From assembly GCF_020615385.1 (NCBI RefSeq), contig NZ_JAJAVB010000014.1, positions 1 through 58,170 on the forward strand: 58,170 bases of DNA, in the 5' to 3' direction. The position numbers were made by a program, and so were the translations under genes. Below the pieces are notes generated by a model. The model did no database searches and was not told the origin of the DNA. It saw nothing but the letters and a program-made list of their open reading frames with translations. Below, in pieces: positions 1 through 8,723 of the stretch. The first letter of the stretch is position 1; the number at the start of each line of letters is the position of its first letter. The DNA comes from Jiella soli. GTDB taxonomy: Bacteria; Pseudomonadota; Alphaproteobacteria; Rhizobiales; Rhizobiaceae.

Positions 1-2
1 AA

Positions 3-52
3 AAGTGTTACCCATGTCTCCGGTACGAAGTGTCACCTATGTCTCAGGTCGG
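3..52. repeat. Two tandem 25-bp repeats, probable insertion-sequence terminus
   Basis: Two imperfect copies of a 25-bp unit lie end to end (3-27 and 28-52), each beginning AAGTG and containing a TACCCATGTCTC or CACCTATGTCTC core. Repeated TGTYACCYATGTCTC blocks are, from memory, typical of the multi-repeat ends of IS481/IS21-like elements in Rhizobiales. The transposase would lie left of the window. The family assignment is recall-based and not tested. Confidence 0.4.
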
Positions 53-464
53 GCACCCATTCTGTCCAGAGCTAGCGGTAGCGGGTCTTAGCACTCGTTC
101 GGCGGCGCATTTGTCTGACGGATCAGTGGCGCGCATCGTCAGGATGTCGCGATGGAGCGAGCGCCCGGACATGTCCGTCGAAGCCAAGCACCGGTCCCGG
201 AGACCGGATGATCGAGGCAAAGGACTGTGCGCACAGGCCCAACAGACTGAAGAGACGGGAGAGCCCATTCGGGCTGGCGAAGAGCAAGCGGTCGTTCGCG
301 AGGAGGGCATTGTGGCCGGCGCATTGAGCTGAGGCAGCCCGAAATGTCTGATGACGGGTCCGCAGCTTTCAGCTCTGAAGGCGGAATCGATGCGACCGAC
401 CTCGCTCTGATGCGCCGGATGCCGACCACTCGGCCGGCATCCGGCACTCGCCACAAGGGGCGAA
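53..464. other. Region without a recognisable gene
   Basis: Several short frames are open on both strands but none has a convincing ribosome binding site, a recognisable domain or a plausible amino-acid composition. It may be DNA separated from its gene by the adjoining insertion element. No promoter, hairpin or repeat beyond the left-edge units was seen. Confidence 0.4.
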
Positions 465-1442
465 CTACACGTAGATGTCGCCCCCGCTCAGATAGGCGTC
501 GGCATAGACCCGCACCACTTCGCCGTTGAAGTGCACGTCGGTCACCGCATAGGTCGAATCGGACAGGTCGGTGCGGTAGTCGAACGCGACATCCGAAGTG
601 GTGAGGTCGCCATAGCCGTCGCCATTGCGGTCGTAATAGCTGAGATCGATCAGATCCTCTCCGGACTCGAAGCCGAAGACGCTGTCGGCACCATAGTAGG
701 AATGATTGTAGTCGAAGGCGAAGACGTCGACGTCGTTGCTGCCATAGGCATCGGAGTTGACGATGACGTCGATCCCGGTTCCGCCCCAGATCGTGTTCGT
801 GCCGCCATGGGCCTCGATCGTGTCGTTGCCGGAGCCGCCATAGATGGTCCCTCCGCCATAGCTGATGATCCGGTCGTTGCCGCTGCCGCCGCCCAGGAGG
901 TTGTAGCCGCCGCTATCGAAGAGCAGATCGTCGCCGCTGCCGCCGAAGACGGTGTCATTCCCGCTCGTTGTGCCGATGTCGTCGGCACCGCCGCCGCCGA
1001 AGATCTGGTCGTCGCCCCAGTTGCCGCTCGCCTCGGTGGAGACGTCGCCGGCATTCGAGCCCGGCACGCCACCGTAGAGCGTGTCGTTGCCGGACCCGCC
1101 GCCGATCACGTCCTTGCCGGCGCCCCCGAAGACGACGTCGTTCCCGCCGCCCGCATAGATGTCGTCGTAGCCGGAGAGCGAGTAGTCGGCACTGCTGTCG
1201 CCCCAGATCACGTCGTTGCCGAAGTCGGAGGAGCCGCCAAAGATGATGTCGTCGCCGCTGCCGCCCTCGACGGAGTCGTCGAAATCGCCGGCGAAGACCG
1301 TGTCGGACCCTGCCCCGCCGAAGAGCTGGTCATAGGAGGCATAACCGACAATGTAGTCGTCGCCGCCATAGCCGGCGATGTAATCCTGGCCATCGGTGCC
1401 GTAGAAATCCTCGGGGGCATCGGTGCCGTAAAGTGTCGTCAT
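465..1442 (-). CDS. RTX (hemolysin-type calcium-binding) repeat protein
   Basis: A 325-residue acidic, Gly/Asp-rich protein built almost entirely of RTX nonapeptides (GGxGxDxxx): GGAGSDTVF, GGSGDDIIF, GGGNDVVFG, GGAGKDVIG, GGSGNDTLY, GGSGDDLLF and GGSGNDTIE. Such repeats fold into a calcium-binding parallel beta roll after export by a type I (ABC/MFP/OMP) secretion system. There is no N-terminal signal peptide, and the hydrophobic C-terminus ending DIYV resembles an uncleaved type I signal. The ATG at 1442 was chosen over one 13 codons upstream because GGAGAG precedes it. No catalytic domain is present, so this is probably a structural or adhesive exoprotein. No secretion genes are adjacent. 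Confidence 0.85.
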   Translation of the reverse strand: MTTLYGTDAPEDFYGTDGQDYIAGYGGDDYIVGYASYDQLFGGAGSDTVFAGDFDDSVEGGSGDDIIFGGSSDFGNDVIWGDSSADYSLSGYDDIYAGGGNDVVFGGAGKDVIGGGSGNDTLYGGVPGSNAGDVSTEASGNWGDDQIFGGGGADDIGTTSGNDTVFGGSGDDLLFDSGGYNLLGGGSGNDRIISYGGGTIYGGSGNDTIEAHGGTNTIWGGTGIDVIVNSDAYGSNDVDVFAFDYNHSYYGADSVFGFESGEDLIDLSYYDRNGDGYGDLTTSDVAFDYRTDLSDSTYAVTDVHFNGEVVRVYADAYLSGGDIYV

Positions 1443-1917
1443 TGGTCTCTCCAATTTCGGGTGCCAGGGGTAACCGTCCACAGCCTGGCAGGTTCACGCT
1501 GAATGTCACCTGAACCGCTTTGTTTCCGACGGCACAGTTTCTGAATGCAGAAGGCGCGCGCAGCCCGGTCGCAACGCCGGTTCATCTCCGCTCGCAGGGA
1601 TCATACCGGGCCGGATCGTCCGCTTCACCTCCCCATCGGACCGAAGGTCTGGCAGCTGCTTCCTCGCACTTTGGCGGCCGGTCCGTGTCACCGTTCGGCA
1701 TTCCGAACATCGAGGGTGAAAGCGGCTTCCGTCCGCCTGACAACGCCGGACTAAACTCGCAGATATTCGCCAAGTAGTGGTATAACTTTTGACACACGGC
1801 GCCTAAAATTGGGGCCGATAAGTTAATTGGTAATTATTCCTACACGCCTTACGAAATAGGCTCCAATGTTCGTTTGGGCCGTCAGTTCGTTGCCTGACGC
1901 ATTCGGGATGCACCTCC
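1443..1917. other. Divergent intergenic region between the RTX gene and the diguanylate cyclase
   Basis: This gap of about 475 bp has no supported gene. The stretch 1755-1870 is noticeably AT-richer than its surroundings and probably holds the promoter of the rightward diguanylate cyclase gene. No clear -35/-10 pair or operator was identified. Confidence 0.4.
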
Positions 1918-2979
1918 ATGCCGCACGCTCGTTCAAGCCGAAAGTCGGAAGGATCCCCACTCGACGGGCAATCGTTTGCCGTCCGGATGATGGAGCATCT
2001 GGTCGTTCCGACCTTCGTCCTTGGCGGGGATGGCCGGGTGCTCGTGTGGAACCGGGCCTGCGAGCGCCTGACGGGCCTTGCCGCGTCGCAGGTCATCGGG
2101 ACGAAGGAGCATTGGCGCGGGTTCTATACGGCACCGCGCCCTTGCCTGGCCGATCTCATATTGCAGGGACGCCTGGTCGAGGCAGCGGAACTCTACGCCG
2201 AAATCGTTCCCTCTCCGCACGGGATCGCCCAGCTGTCGGCGGAGAACTGGTGCCAGATGCCTCGGGAAACAGCCCGCCGGTATCTGGCGATCGATGCCGG
2301 CCCCATCGTGTCGGACGAAGGCAAGATGATCGGCGTCGTGGAGACCCTGCGCGACATTACCGAACAGAAGAAGGCGCAGCTTGCCCTGGCGGCACTCGCC
2401 ACACAGGATGGCCTCACCGGCATCGCCAACCGCCGCGCCTTCGATGCCGCTCTCGATGCGGCCTGGCAGGACCGCAACCGCATCCGGCAGCCCCTGTCGA
2501 TCCTCCTGATCGATATCGACCATTTCAAGCTGTACAATGACGTGCTGGGACATCAGGCTGGGGATGAATGCCTTCGCCGACTGGCCCGTTTATTCGTCCA
2601 CGAGATGCCCAAGCCGGACGATCTCGTCGCCCGCTACGGCGGGGAAGAGTTCGCGCTGGTCCTTCCGCGAACCTCCGTCAGGCAGGCGGCCGAGTTGGCA
2701 AGGCGGATGGTGGCTGCGGTTGCGGCCATCCGGCACCGGCATCCGGCTCTGCCGGACGGAGGTTTTCTGAGCGTCACCGTCGGCGGCGCGACCTGTACGC
2801 GCTCCTGCGCGGAGGCGGACCATCTGGTCGCCGAAGCCGATGCAGCGCTTTACCGGGCCAAGCGCGCCGGCCGAAACCGCACGGAAGTCGTCGAGTGCGG
2901 CGCATATGAGCGGCGAAACGACGGCCGCTGCCGTCGGCAATCGGCGCCGATGCCGGATTGGCGCGGCGCACCGGCTTGA
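1918..2979 (+). CDS. PAS-GGDEF diguanylate cyclase
   Basis: A 353-residue soluble protein predicted to make cyclic di-GMP from GTP. An N-terminal PAS/PAC sensor (about residues 25-150, ending in a DITEQKKAQ-type linker) is followed by a GGDEF domain (about 160-325). The domain shows LTGIANRRAFD, the metal-binding LLIDIDHFKLYND and the active-site signature GGEEF near residue 242, a functional variant. The allosteric inhibitory site is altered: Lys-x-x-Asp replaces the canonical Arg-x-x-Asp nine residues before GGEEF, so product inhibition may be weakened. No transmembrane segment is evident, so it should sense a cytoplasmic signal. The last 30 residues are Arg-rich and unconserved in appearance. 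Confidence 0.9.
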   Translation: MPHARSSRKSEGSPLDGQSFAVRMMEHLVVPTFVLGGDGRVLVWNRACERLTGLAASQVIGTKEHWRGFYTAPRPCLADLILQGRLVEAAELYAEIVPSPHGIAQLSAENWCQMPRETARRYLAIDAGPIVSDEGKMIGVVETLRDITEQKKAQLALAALATQDGLTGIANRRAFDAALDAAWQDRNRIRQPLSILLIDIDHFKLYNDVLGHQAGDECLRRLARLFVHEMPKPDDLVARYGGEEFALVLPRTSVRQAAELARRMVAAVAAIRHRHPALPDGGFLSVTVGGATCTRSCAEADHLVAEADAALYRAKRAGRNRTEVVECGAYERRNDGRCRRQSAPMPDWRGAPA

Positions 2980-3217
2980 GGCCAGCGGCGCGGGGCCAGG
3001 CCGAATCGCCTCCGGTCGGACTTGAGGAAATTCGCCGAGAGCGCTCGACCGCCCTTCTGGGATCCGTCGCAAACCGGAAAAGCGCGCAGAATATCACGTT
3101 TTCCTGCGCTTACGGGCCAGGCAGAAGAGGGGAAATTTGCCTTTCGGGTCGTTCTCACCATATGTAGAACACCGGAGCGCCCAGCGTACCGGATATCCCC
3201 AATTGGAGACCGGTGTG

Positions 3218-3457
3218 ATGGACAGGTCCGAAGTGGCGCGCAAACGCGCCGATGCGCTGATGCCTGCGCCGCCGGCGCGAGCCGAGAAGGGCTCGGCGGG
3301 CGGCATTATCGCGGCAGAAGCCAAGGCGACGCAGGAGAAGACCGCTAGGCTGAGGAAGCTGCGGCTCGAGCGCGAAGCTGCCACCCCGCCGGTCGAGGCC
3401 AAGCCCAAGCGGGCGGCGCCGAAGACCACGCGGTCTCGCAAGAAGGCTGCCGGCTGA
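3218..3457 (+). CDS. Small basic protein with histone H1-like tail, function unknown
   Basis: A 79-residue protein with a charged helical N-terminus ([14 protein letters not shown]) and a Lys/Arg/Ala/Pro tail ([17 protein letters not shown]) resembling bacterial histone H1-like or nucleic-acid-binding tails. The ATG at 3218 has GGAGAC seven bases upstream, a good ribosome binding site; an upstream in-frame ATG lacks one. It lies 94 bp before rpsU and may be co-transcribed with it. I do not recognise the family. The composition suggests RNA or DNA binding, but this is inference. Confidence 0.6.
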   Translation: MDRSEVARKRADALMPAPPARAEKGSAGGIIAAEAKATQEKTARLRKLRLEREAATPPVEAKPKRAAPKTTRSRKKAAG

Positions 3458-3551
3458 GCGACTTTCACGAGTTGCCGGTTGCAGTGCCGCCCCGGCTTCG
3501 GGGGCGGACGCGGCTTTCTTCGTATTCACACCGGAAGAAGAGGGAGTCGCT

Positions 3552-3794
3552 TTGAAAGTCGACGTCAGAGACAACAATGTGGACCAGGCTCTGAGAGCCC
3601 TGAAGAAGAAGCTGCAGCGCGAGGGCGTGTTCCGCGAGATGAAGGCGCGTCGCGCCTATGAGAAGCCCTCCGAGCGCCGCGCCCGGGAAAAGCAGCAGGC
3701 AATCCGCCGCTCGCGCAAGCTCGCCCGCAAGCAGGCGCAGCGCGAGGGACTGATCCCCGGCCCGAAGCGCCGCGCGACCCCCACAGGACGCTGA
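3552..3794 (+). CDS. rpsU: 30S ribosomal protein S21
   Basis: An 80-residue protein matching bS21: [21 protein letters not shown] at the N-terminus (residues 5 onward), then a very basic helical body and a C-terminal extension ([12 protein letters not shown]) common in alphaproteobacteria. It joins the small subunit late and aids base pairing between the Shine-Dalgarno sequence and 16S rRNA. The start is a TTG at 3552 preceded by a purine-rich GAAGAGGGAG; this frame has no ATG in the right place. A non-AUG start on a ribosomal protein gene may tune its expression. A hairpin follows the stop codon. Confidence 0.95.
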   Translation: MKVDVRDNNVDQALRALKKKLQREGVFREMKARRAYEKPSERRAREKQQAIRRSRKLARKQAQREGLIPGPKRRATPTGR

Positions 3795-3809
3795 TCCTAG
3801 CGCCGATCC

Positions 3810-3834
3810 AAGACGAAAAGCCGTTTTCCGTCTT
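3810..3834 (+). terminator. Hairpin after rpsU, possible terminator
   Basis: AAGACGAAAA and TTTTCCGTCTT form a hairpin with one bulged C around a GCCG loop, 16 bp after the rpsU stop. The T-run lies inside the stem rather than after it, so termination is plausible but not certain. Confidence 0.4.
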
Positions 3835-3993
3835 CGCCCGTCAGCGGACGCGCATTCGCGCGTACCGATGACGGGTTTTCGGGTTTGGGCCTCGGGAACG
3901 GGCCGTGTAGAGCGTTCCCGCCCACGCTCTGGCCTCGCCCGAGAGCACAGGGCTTCCGCAACAACGGAAGCTTAATTTCCTTTAGCTCCCCAC

Positions 3994-4122
3994 CTAACTC
4001 AGCACGGCAAAGACCAGACCGAACACCACGACGAAGGCCAGAATGAAGGCGATGAGCCGGGCAAATCCCTTGCCCTCGCCGGCCTCGAACCATTCGTGCC
4101 AGAGCCTGTCGATCGCTCCCAT
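3994..4122 (-). CDS. Small single-pass membrane peptide (42 aa)
   Basis: A 42-residue peptide beginning MGAIDRLWHEWFEAGEG, followed by a hydrophobic helix of about 20 residues (LIAFILAFVVVFGLVFAVL) reaching the C-terminus. This makes it a tail-anchored or single-span inner-membrane microprotein. The start is well supported by GGAAGGAGAT five bases upstream of the ATG. In-frame upstream starts lack a binding site and would add unlike sequence. Function is unknown. Peptides of this shape often modulate a larger membrane protein, but there is no obvious partner next to it. Confidence 0.6.
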   Translation of the reverse strand: MGAIDRLWHEWFEAGEGKGFARLIAFILAFVVVFGLVFAVLS

Positions 4123-4672
4123 ATCCATCTCCTTCCAAACCGATGATGTGGACAACGCGCCGTGTCCCGCAAGACCATGGGACGAAACGCAGAATCGGCG
4201 CAAGCAGCCATTGCCGCCCCTGCCCCGGCGCCGTGTTTAGCGGCAATTACCACTGATTGCATCCGGGCATTTTGCCAGGTTGCAAAAAGGCCCACGTCGG
4301 GCTGGCTGACGGCCCCGCGGGTCCGTCGCTTCGCTCAGGGGATGCGGGTGCGGCAATAGATAGGTGTGACCGAGACGGACTGCGCCACGGCTAAAGACTT
4401 CCCGCAAATAGGCCTATGTTAAGGACACCCTGCATCAGCGGGGCTAGGTTCGAAAGCAATGGATCGGGCGCTTCCCATCCAAGGGTCTTCGGAGCGGCGC
4501 AACTGCTGCGCGATCTGCCCTCGCCGATTTCGGGCTGGGCATCCTGGGTCCTTCTGTGAGCGCATCATGACGTGGCGGGTCCGATCCGCTCTACGCCGGG
4601 CGTTCCGTGCCCTGCGATTCCTCATGCCTCGGGGTGGTTCCCCATCCTGACATCAGAGCAAGGAGATGCAGC
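4123..4672. other. Intergenic region before the MarR gene
   Basis: About 550 bp between divergent genes with no supported coding sequence. A short dyad GCAAT-N8-ATTGC (4243-4260) lies about 120 bp upstream of the membrane-peptide start and could be a regulator site. The segment 4390-4440 contains AT-rich patches suited to a promoter. No confident RNA gene was seen. Confidence 0.35.
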
Positions 4673-5155
4673 ATGAACAGCATGACCCACGCACCCATGA
4701 TGGAAGCTGGTTCCGCCGACGGTGCGATGAGCCTCGTCCCGTCTCTCCTGTGCATTTCCAAGACGACCCGCGCCTTTAACGCGCTCACCCTGGCCGAGAT
4801 CGGGCTCCATCCGGGCCAGGACAGGCTGCTCGACCAGCTCGAGGTGGACCACCCGGTCTCCGTGTCCGGCCTGGCGGATGCGCTCGGCGTGCGACCCTCG
4901 ACGGTGTCCAAGATGCTCGACCGCCTCGTGGAAAGGGGTCTCGTCGAACGCGTGCCGAGCCGGTCCGACGCTCGCCAGACAATGGTTCGTCTGCTTCCGG
5001 AGGGACTCAAGGCTCAGGAGGCCGTCCGCAATATCTGGAAACGGATGGAGGATTATCTGGTCGGCGCGATCTCCGACGACGAACTCGCGGCAATCAGCGC
5101 CGCCCTGCAACGAACCGACAGCGTCCTCACGACGCGGCTGCGCCGGCTGCGCTGA
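4673..5155 (+). CDS. MarR-family winged-helix transcriptional regulator
   Basis: A 160-residue MarR-type regulator. The winged-helix core is clear: LDQLEVDHPVSVSGLADALG, a recognition helix RPSTVSKMLDRLVERGLVER, and a wing VPSRSDARQTMVRL with the Asp-x-Arg of the family. Flanking helices should form the dimer. MarR proteins usually repress nearby genes and release DNA on binding phenolics or oxidants. The ATG at 4673 has AGGAGA six bases upstream. It converges on the metallo-hydrolase gene, so its target is unknown; autoregulation or control of the upstream membrane peptide are possible. Confidence 0.88.
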   Translation: MNSMTHAPMMEAGSADGAMSLVPSLLCISKTTRAFNALTLAEIGLHPGQDRLLDQLEVDHPVSVSGLADALGVRPSTVSKMLDRLVERGLVERVPSRSDARQTMVRLLPEGLKAQEAVRNIWKRMEDYLVGAISDDELAAISAALQRTDSVLTTRLRRLR

Positions 5156-5197
5156 TCCTTTCGCGCCACAGGTCCGCGCCCCGGGGATCGCGGCCTC

Positions 5198-6193
5198 CTA
5201 CCGCGCCTCCGCCAGGAAGGCCGCCTGCGCTTCCTCGTCGAGGCTTTCCGGCCGGTCGAGATAGCGGGTCGAGTGGTGCAGCGTCGTCAGACGCTTCACC
5301 CTGGCGCGCGCGGCGAGCTCGCCCGCCTGGCGCGCCGTCAGGTGGTGGCGCGCCCTCGCCTCGTCCGCATCCTCGTCGAGGAAGGCGGCTTCGATGTAAA
5401 GATGATCCGCCGCCGCGGCGAGCGCGACGATCCGGTCGATATTCTCAGGCGTGAAGGCCGTGTCGACGACATAGGCGATGCGTTGGCCGGGGCCGACATG
5501 CAGCGCGCCTTCCCTCAGGCGGCCGAGCGGAACCGTCTCGCCGCTTGCAACCGCGATCGGATAGTCGTCGGATGCGCCGGAGCGTACCGCAGTCTTCGCC
5601 GCGTCAAGCCATGGCCCGACCTCGAGTCCGAGATCCTTCAGCCCTTCCGTCCAGACATTGACCCGCAAGCGCTCCTGAAGGGCGAAGGCGAGACAGGGCG
5701 TCGCATGGTCGAGCGTCACGGCCTCGACGGACAGGTCCACCTCGTCGAGGACGCAGCCGGGCGCCAGCGCCTCCGACTCGATCGGCCGCCGCCGGAAGAC
5801 ATCGCGGGCGGCGAACTCGCTCCAGTCGGACAGGCGCCCGTCGCGAAACTCTGCCGCGCGGATTCGATAGTCCTGGAAATCCGGGCCGAGGAGGTTCCAG
5901 GTGTAGGCGGACAGCTTGGCCTCGATGCCGTCCACGAGGCCGGGCGGCCCGATCACCGTCAGCATTCCCGCCCGGTAGAGATGCAGGCGGAGCAGCCTGT
6001 CGAAGCCGATGAAGTGATCGATGTGCCGGTGCGAAACGAAGGCATGGCCGACGCGCAGCAGCTCGCGCCGCGACATCGGAGCGAGATCGCCCATGTCGAA
6101 CAGGAAGGCACGGCGGCCGAACTGGAAGTCGACGAACAGGCCGGGATCCGAAAAGGGCTCGTTGACGAGCCGGGTCTGGACGAGTGCGCTCAT
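5198..6193 (-). CDS. RNase Z-like MBL-fold metallo-hydrolase
   Basis: A 331-residue metallo-beta-lactamase-fold protein with the zinc motif [12 protein letters not shown] (the His-x-His-x-Asp-His signature of the RNase Z/ElaC branch), a later DHATPCLAF segment, VDTAF (bridging Asp) and a C-terminal TTLHHSTRY histidine. The family includes tRNA 3' processing endonucleases and phosphodiesterases. Whether this is true RNase Z or a divergent phosphodiesterase cannot be told from sequence alone. The start at 6193 (MSALVQTRL) fits the domain boundary, although its binding site is weak and an upstream extension cannot be excluded. Confidence 0.75.
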   Translation of the reverse strand: MSALVQTRLVNEPFSDPGLFVDFQFGRRAFLFDMGDLAPMSRRELLRVGHAFVSHRHIDHFIGFDRLLRLHLYRAGMLTVIGPPGLVDGIEAKLSAYTWNLLGPDFQDYRIRAAEFRDGRLSDWSEFAARDVFRRRPIESEALAPGCVLDEVDLSVEAVTLDHATPCLAFALQERLRVNVWTEGLKDLGLEVGPWLDAAKTAVRSGASDDYPIAVASGETVPLGRLREGALHVGPGQRIAYVVDTAFTPENIDRIVALAAAADHLYIEAAFLDEDADEARARHHLTARQAGELAARARVKRLTTLHHSTRYLDRPESLDEEAQAAFLAEAR

Positions 6194-6437
6194 GTCGCGG
6201 CGATCCGCCGGGTTCGGCCGACCGTTCCGGCGGGCCGGCAGGGTGTGGAGGGACATTCCTCTGTCCGATGTCCAGTCCATTTGGGTGCCGTCCCGGCAGC
6301 GTCCAGTGCCGCTTCCCACTTCCCCTCGAACCGGCGGCGCGTCTTGACGCGACGCCACCCGGAACCGCCGGGAAGGTGAGGCCGGGAAAACCCGCCGCGA
6401 CTTTCGTCGGCGCGCGGGCCTGTCCGATCCACTGGAA

Positions 6438-7328
6438 TTACTCGGCCGATGCGACCAGCGGCGCCGATCGATCGGCCGGCGACAGGCGCACGACGGTGTA
6501 GCCGCGTGACTTCAGATCGGCGAGGAACTGCGGAAGCATCGCCGCCGTGCGCGTCTGGATGTCGTGCATCAGGATGATGCCGCGGCCGTGCTTTTCGACC
6601 GCATCCAATGCGCGGCTGCGGACCGATTCCGCCGACGACCGGAAATAGTCCTTGGAATCGATGTCGACGTCGATCGTGGTGATGCCTTCGCTCGCGAGCC
6701 GCTTTCGCAGGCTCTGCGTGTCCGCCAGATAGGGAAAGCGGAAGAATGGCGCCGGGCGGCGCCCGATCGGGGCGAGGGCTTCGGCGACGCTTGCCTGCCC
6801 TTTCCGGATTTCGGCCATCGCCGCATCCGGGCTCATCGTCCTCAGATTGGCATGGCGGTAGGTGTGGGTGCCGATCGTATGCCCGTGTTGCGCCACCTCG
6901 CGGACGAGGTCCGGATGATAGTGAGCCATCTCGCCGACCATCAGGAAGGTCGCCCCGACCCCATAGTCGTCGAGCGTCTCAAGGATCTTCGACGTCTTTC
7001 CCGGCATCGGCCCGTCGTCGAAGGTCAGCACCACTTCCTTCGGCCGAAGCGCGATATCCGAGATCCTGGCAACGGCGATCGTGCGGCCGTTCAGCGCCGA
7101 ATGCGAGACCGGCCTGAACGACTGGTAGAGCGGGAACGCGTCGGCGCCCCGCGCCTCTCCGGCAAAACCGAGGGCTGCCACCTTCCCGGCCGGGTCCTGC
7201 GGCCTGGCAAGGCTCGCCGCCTGGTTGGAGGCGCAGCCCGCGAGGAGGCTGGACGCGGCGGCGGCCATGACGAATTGGGCAAGGCGCATGGTGTGGGACC
7301 CGAACCGGTTGCTGACCTTCCGGTTCAT
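6438..7328 (-). CDS. Polysaccharide deacetylase (NodB-type) lipoprotein
   Basis: A 296-residue protein. The N-terminus carries a signal peptide ending in the lipobox LLAGC (Cys near residue 32), so it should be a lipid-anchored periplasmic or outer-membrane protein. The NodB domain shows VVLTFDDGP (metal-binding Asp and catalytic Asp), IGTHTYRH (metal His residues), RFPY and a C-terminal GIILMHDIQ. Carbohydrate esterase family 4 members remove N-acetyl groups from peptidoglycan or other amino-sugar polymers. An alternative ATG 13 codons downstream would still leave the signal peptide intact. The substrate is unknown. Confidence 0.85.
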   Translation of the reverse strand: MNRKVSNRFGSHTMRLAQFVMAAAASSLLAGCASNQAASLARPQDPAGKVAALGFAGEARGADAFPLYQSFRPVSHSALNGRTIAVARISDIALRPKEVVLTFDDGPMPGKTSKILETLDDYGVGATFLMVGEMAHYHPDLVREVAQHGHTIGTHTYRHANLRTMSPDAAMAEIRKGQASVAEALAPIGRRPAPFFRFPYLADTQSLRKRLASEGITTIDVDIDSKDYFRSSAESVRSRALDAVEKHGRGIILMHDIQTRTAAMLPQFLADLKSRGYTVVRLSPADRSAPLVASAE

Positions 7329-7518
7329 AAACGGTCAAGGTTAACGCGCTGTTGAGCCCGGCGCCGCCCGCAGCCTCCGCGCGAAGACTCAGCCCTGAAG
7401 CGCTCTTATGAGTGGACCGACCGTCCCGATAGCCATTGATGCCATGGTCGCGGATGAGGCAGTCGTGACGCCGATGATCCCATCCGACAGCCCGTTGATG
7501 TGAAGGCTCGGAGCCCCC

Positions 7519-7770
7519 TCACCCCTGCTTCGACGCGCGCTGTTCCAGCGGGGTTTCCGGGCGCCTGATCGACGGCATGGCCTCCAGAACCAGCGGATGA
7601 AGGTCCTCGGTCTTGCCGGAATCGACGCGCTCGAAGAGCTGCGTGCGCATGCGCGGCTCCCAGAACATGTTGATATGGTCGGCGACGCCGTCCGATCGCG
7701 CGCCCTCGGGCGCCGATTCGAAGAAGGTCGCGATCTGGTTCGCCATATAGGCCAGCTTGTCACGTTCCAT
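7519..7770 (-). CDS. fdsD: NAD-dependent formate dehydrogenase delta subunit
   Basis: An 83-residue protein beginning MERDKLAYMANQIATFFES and containing VADHINMFWEPRMR, the pattern of FdsD. FdsD is the small delta subunit of soluble molybdenum formate dehydrogenases, needed for assembly or activity of the FdsABG core. The ATG at 7770 overlaps the end of fdhD by 11 bp, indicating translational coupling. This is the last gene of the operon. An upstream ATG in the same frame would add residues not typical of the family. Confidence 0.85.
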   Translation of the reverse strand: MERDKLAYMANQIATFFESAPEGARSDGVADHINMFWEPRMRTQLFERVDSGKTEDLHPLVLEAMPSIRRPETPLEQRASKQG

Positions 7771-8653
7771 GGCGTACGCCCTCCCCGGCATGGTGGTCCG
7801 CTGGGCTTCCCCCGCCGGCGGCACTCAGCGCGCCGGCGATCCGCTGCGGATGGGTAAATATCTCGAACTCGTCGCCGCGCACGACGGCGACGAGGGTGAT
7901 GTTGGTGCTTTCGGCCTCTTGGATTGCAAGCGCGGTCGGCGCGGAGACCGCTGCAATCAGCGGACAGCCCATGACTGCGGCCTTCTGGATCAGTTCGACT
8001 GATACGCGGCTGGTGATCGTCAGGAAGCCGGACGCCGGGTCGACGCCGCGCTCTGCCAGATGGCCGAACACCTTGTCCAGCGCATTGTGTCGGCCGACAT
8101 CCTCGCGGGTGACGACCAGCCCCTGGCTTGGGCGATGAAAGGCCGCCGCATGCACCGCGCGCGTCTGGCGGCTGAGCTCCTGCTCCACCGCCATCGCCCG
8201 GATGGCTGCCGTAAGCTCTGTCGGCGTCAGGAGGAGCGTTTCGCCTGCCACGGCCGGTAAATTGCGACCCGCAAGTTCCAGAGACTCTACGCCGCAAAGG
8301 CCGCAGCCGACGGGGCCGGTCATCTGCCGGCGCCGCGCTGTGTAGGTCGACGCTTTCGCCTCGACGAGCCACAGCCGGCAGTCGATGCCGAGGCTGGTTT
8401 GCTCGATCTCGATCCGTTCGATCTCGGACGGGTCCGAGACGATCCGCTCGGTGAGGGCAAGCCCGCGGCCGAGGTCGGAAATATCGCTCGGGGTCGCCAT
8501 CATCACGGCATGGGTCGAACCGTTGATCGAGATCGCGACGGCGACCTCTTCCGGCACGTTGCGGGTGCCGGACTGGAAGACGCCGCCGCGATAGGCGATC
8601 GTGGCGGCGCCGGCGGCGGGGACGTCGCTTGTCGGTTTGCGTTCGGTCGTCAT
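7760..8653 (-). CDS. fdhD: Formate dehydrogenase accessory sulfurtransferase FdhD
   Basis: A 297-residue FdhD/FdsC-type protein. FdhD relays sulfur from a cysteine desulfurase to the molybdenum cofactor before its insertion into formate dehydrogenase. The essential Cys-x-x-Cys loop is present as GPVGCGLCGVESL, along with the conserved TREDVGRHNALDK and ITSRVSVELIQKAA segments that bind the cofactor. It starts at the ATG 8653 (MTTERKPTS). It sits between fdsA and fdsD, separated from fdsA by about 280 bp carrying an inverted repeat pair, so it may depend on read-through or on its own promoter. Confidence 0.93.
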   Translation of the reverse strand: MTTERKPTSDVPAAGAATIAYRGGVFQSGTRNVPEEVAVAISINGSTHAVMMATPSDISDLGRGLALTERIVSDPSEIERIEIEQTSLGIDCRLWLVEAKASTYTARRRQMTGPVGCGLCGVESLELAGRNLPAVAGETLLLTPTELTAAIRAMAVEQELSRQTRAVHAAAFHRPSQGLVVTREDVGRHNALDKVFGHLAERGVDPASGFLTITSRVSVELIQKAAVMGCPLIAAVSAPTALAIQEAESTNITLVAVVRGDEFEIFTHPQRIAGALSAAGGGSPADHHAGEGVRHGT

Positions 8654-8723
8654 TGCGGAAAGAGCTTCGAAGCCGGCCTGTGGTCGTAGGCGTCCGTGGC
8701 GGCGAACGCCGGCACTCCTTCGT

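Noticed and set aside
531-1502. Plus-strand frame of 323 codons opposite the RTX gene
   Set aside because: Ala/Val-rich antisense of Gly-Asp repeats; the minus strand encodes clear RTX nonapeptides with a good ribosome binding site.
7329-7518. Terminator for the formate dehydrogenase operon after fdsD
   Set aside because: No stem-loop with a T-run was found between fdsD and the deacetylase gene, so no terminator is called.
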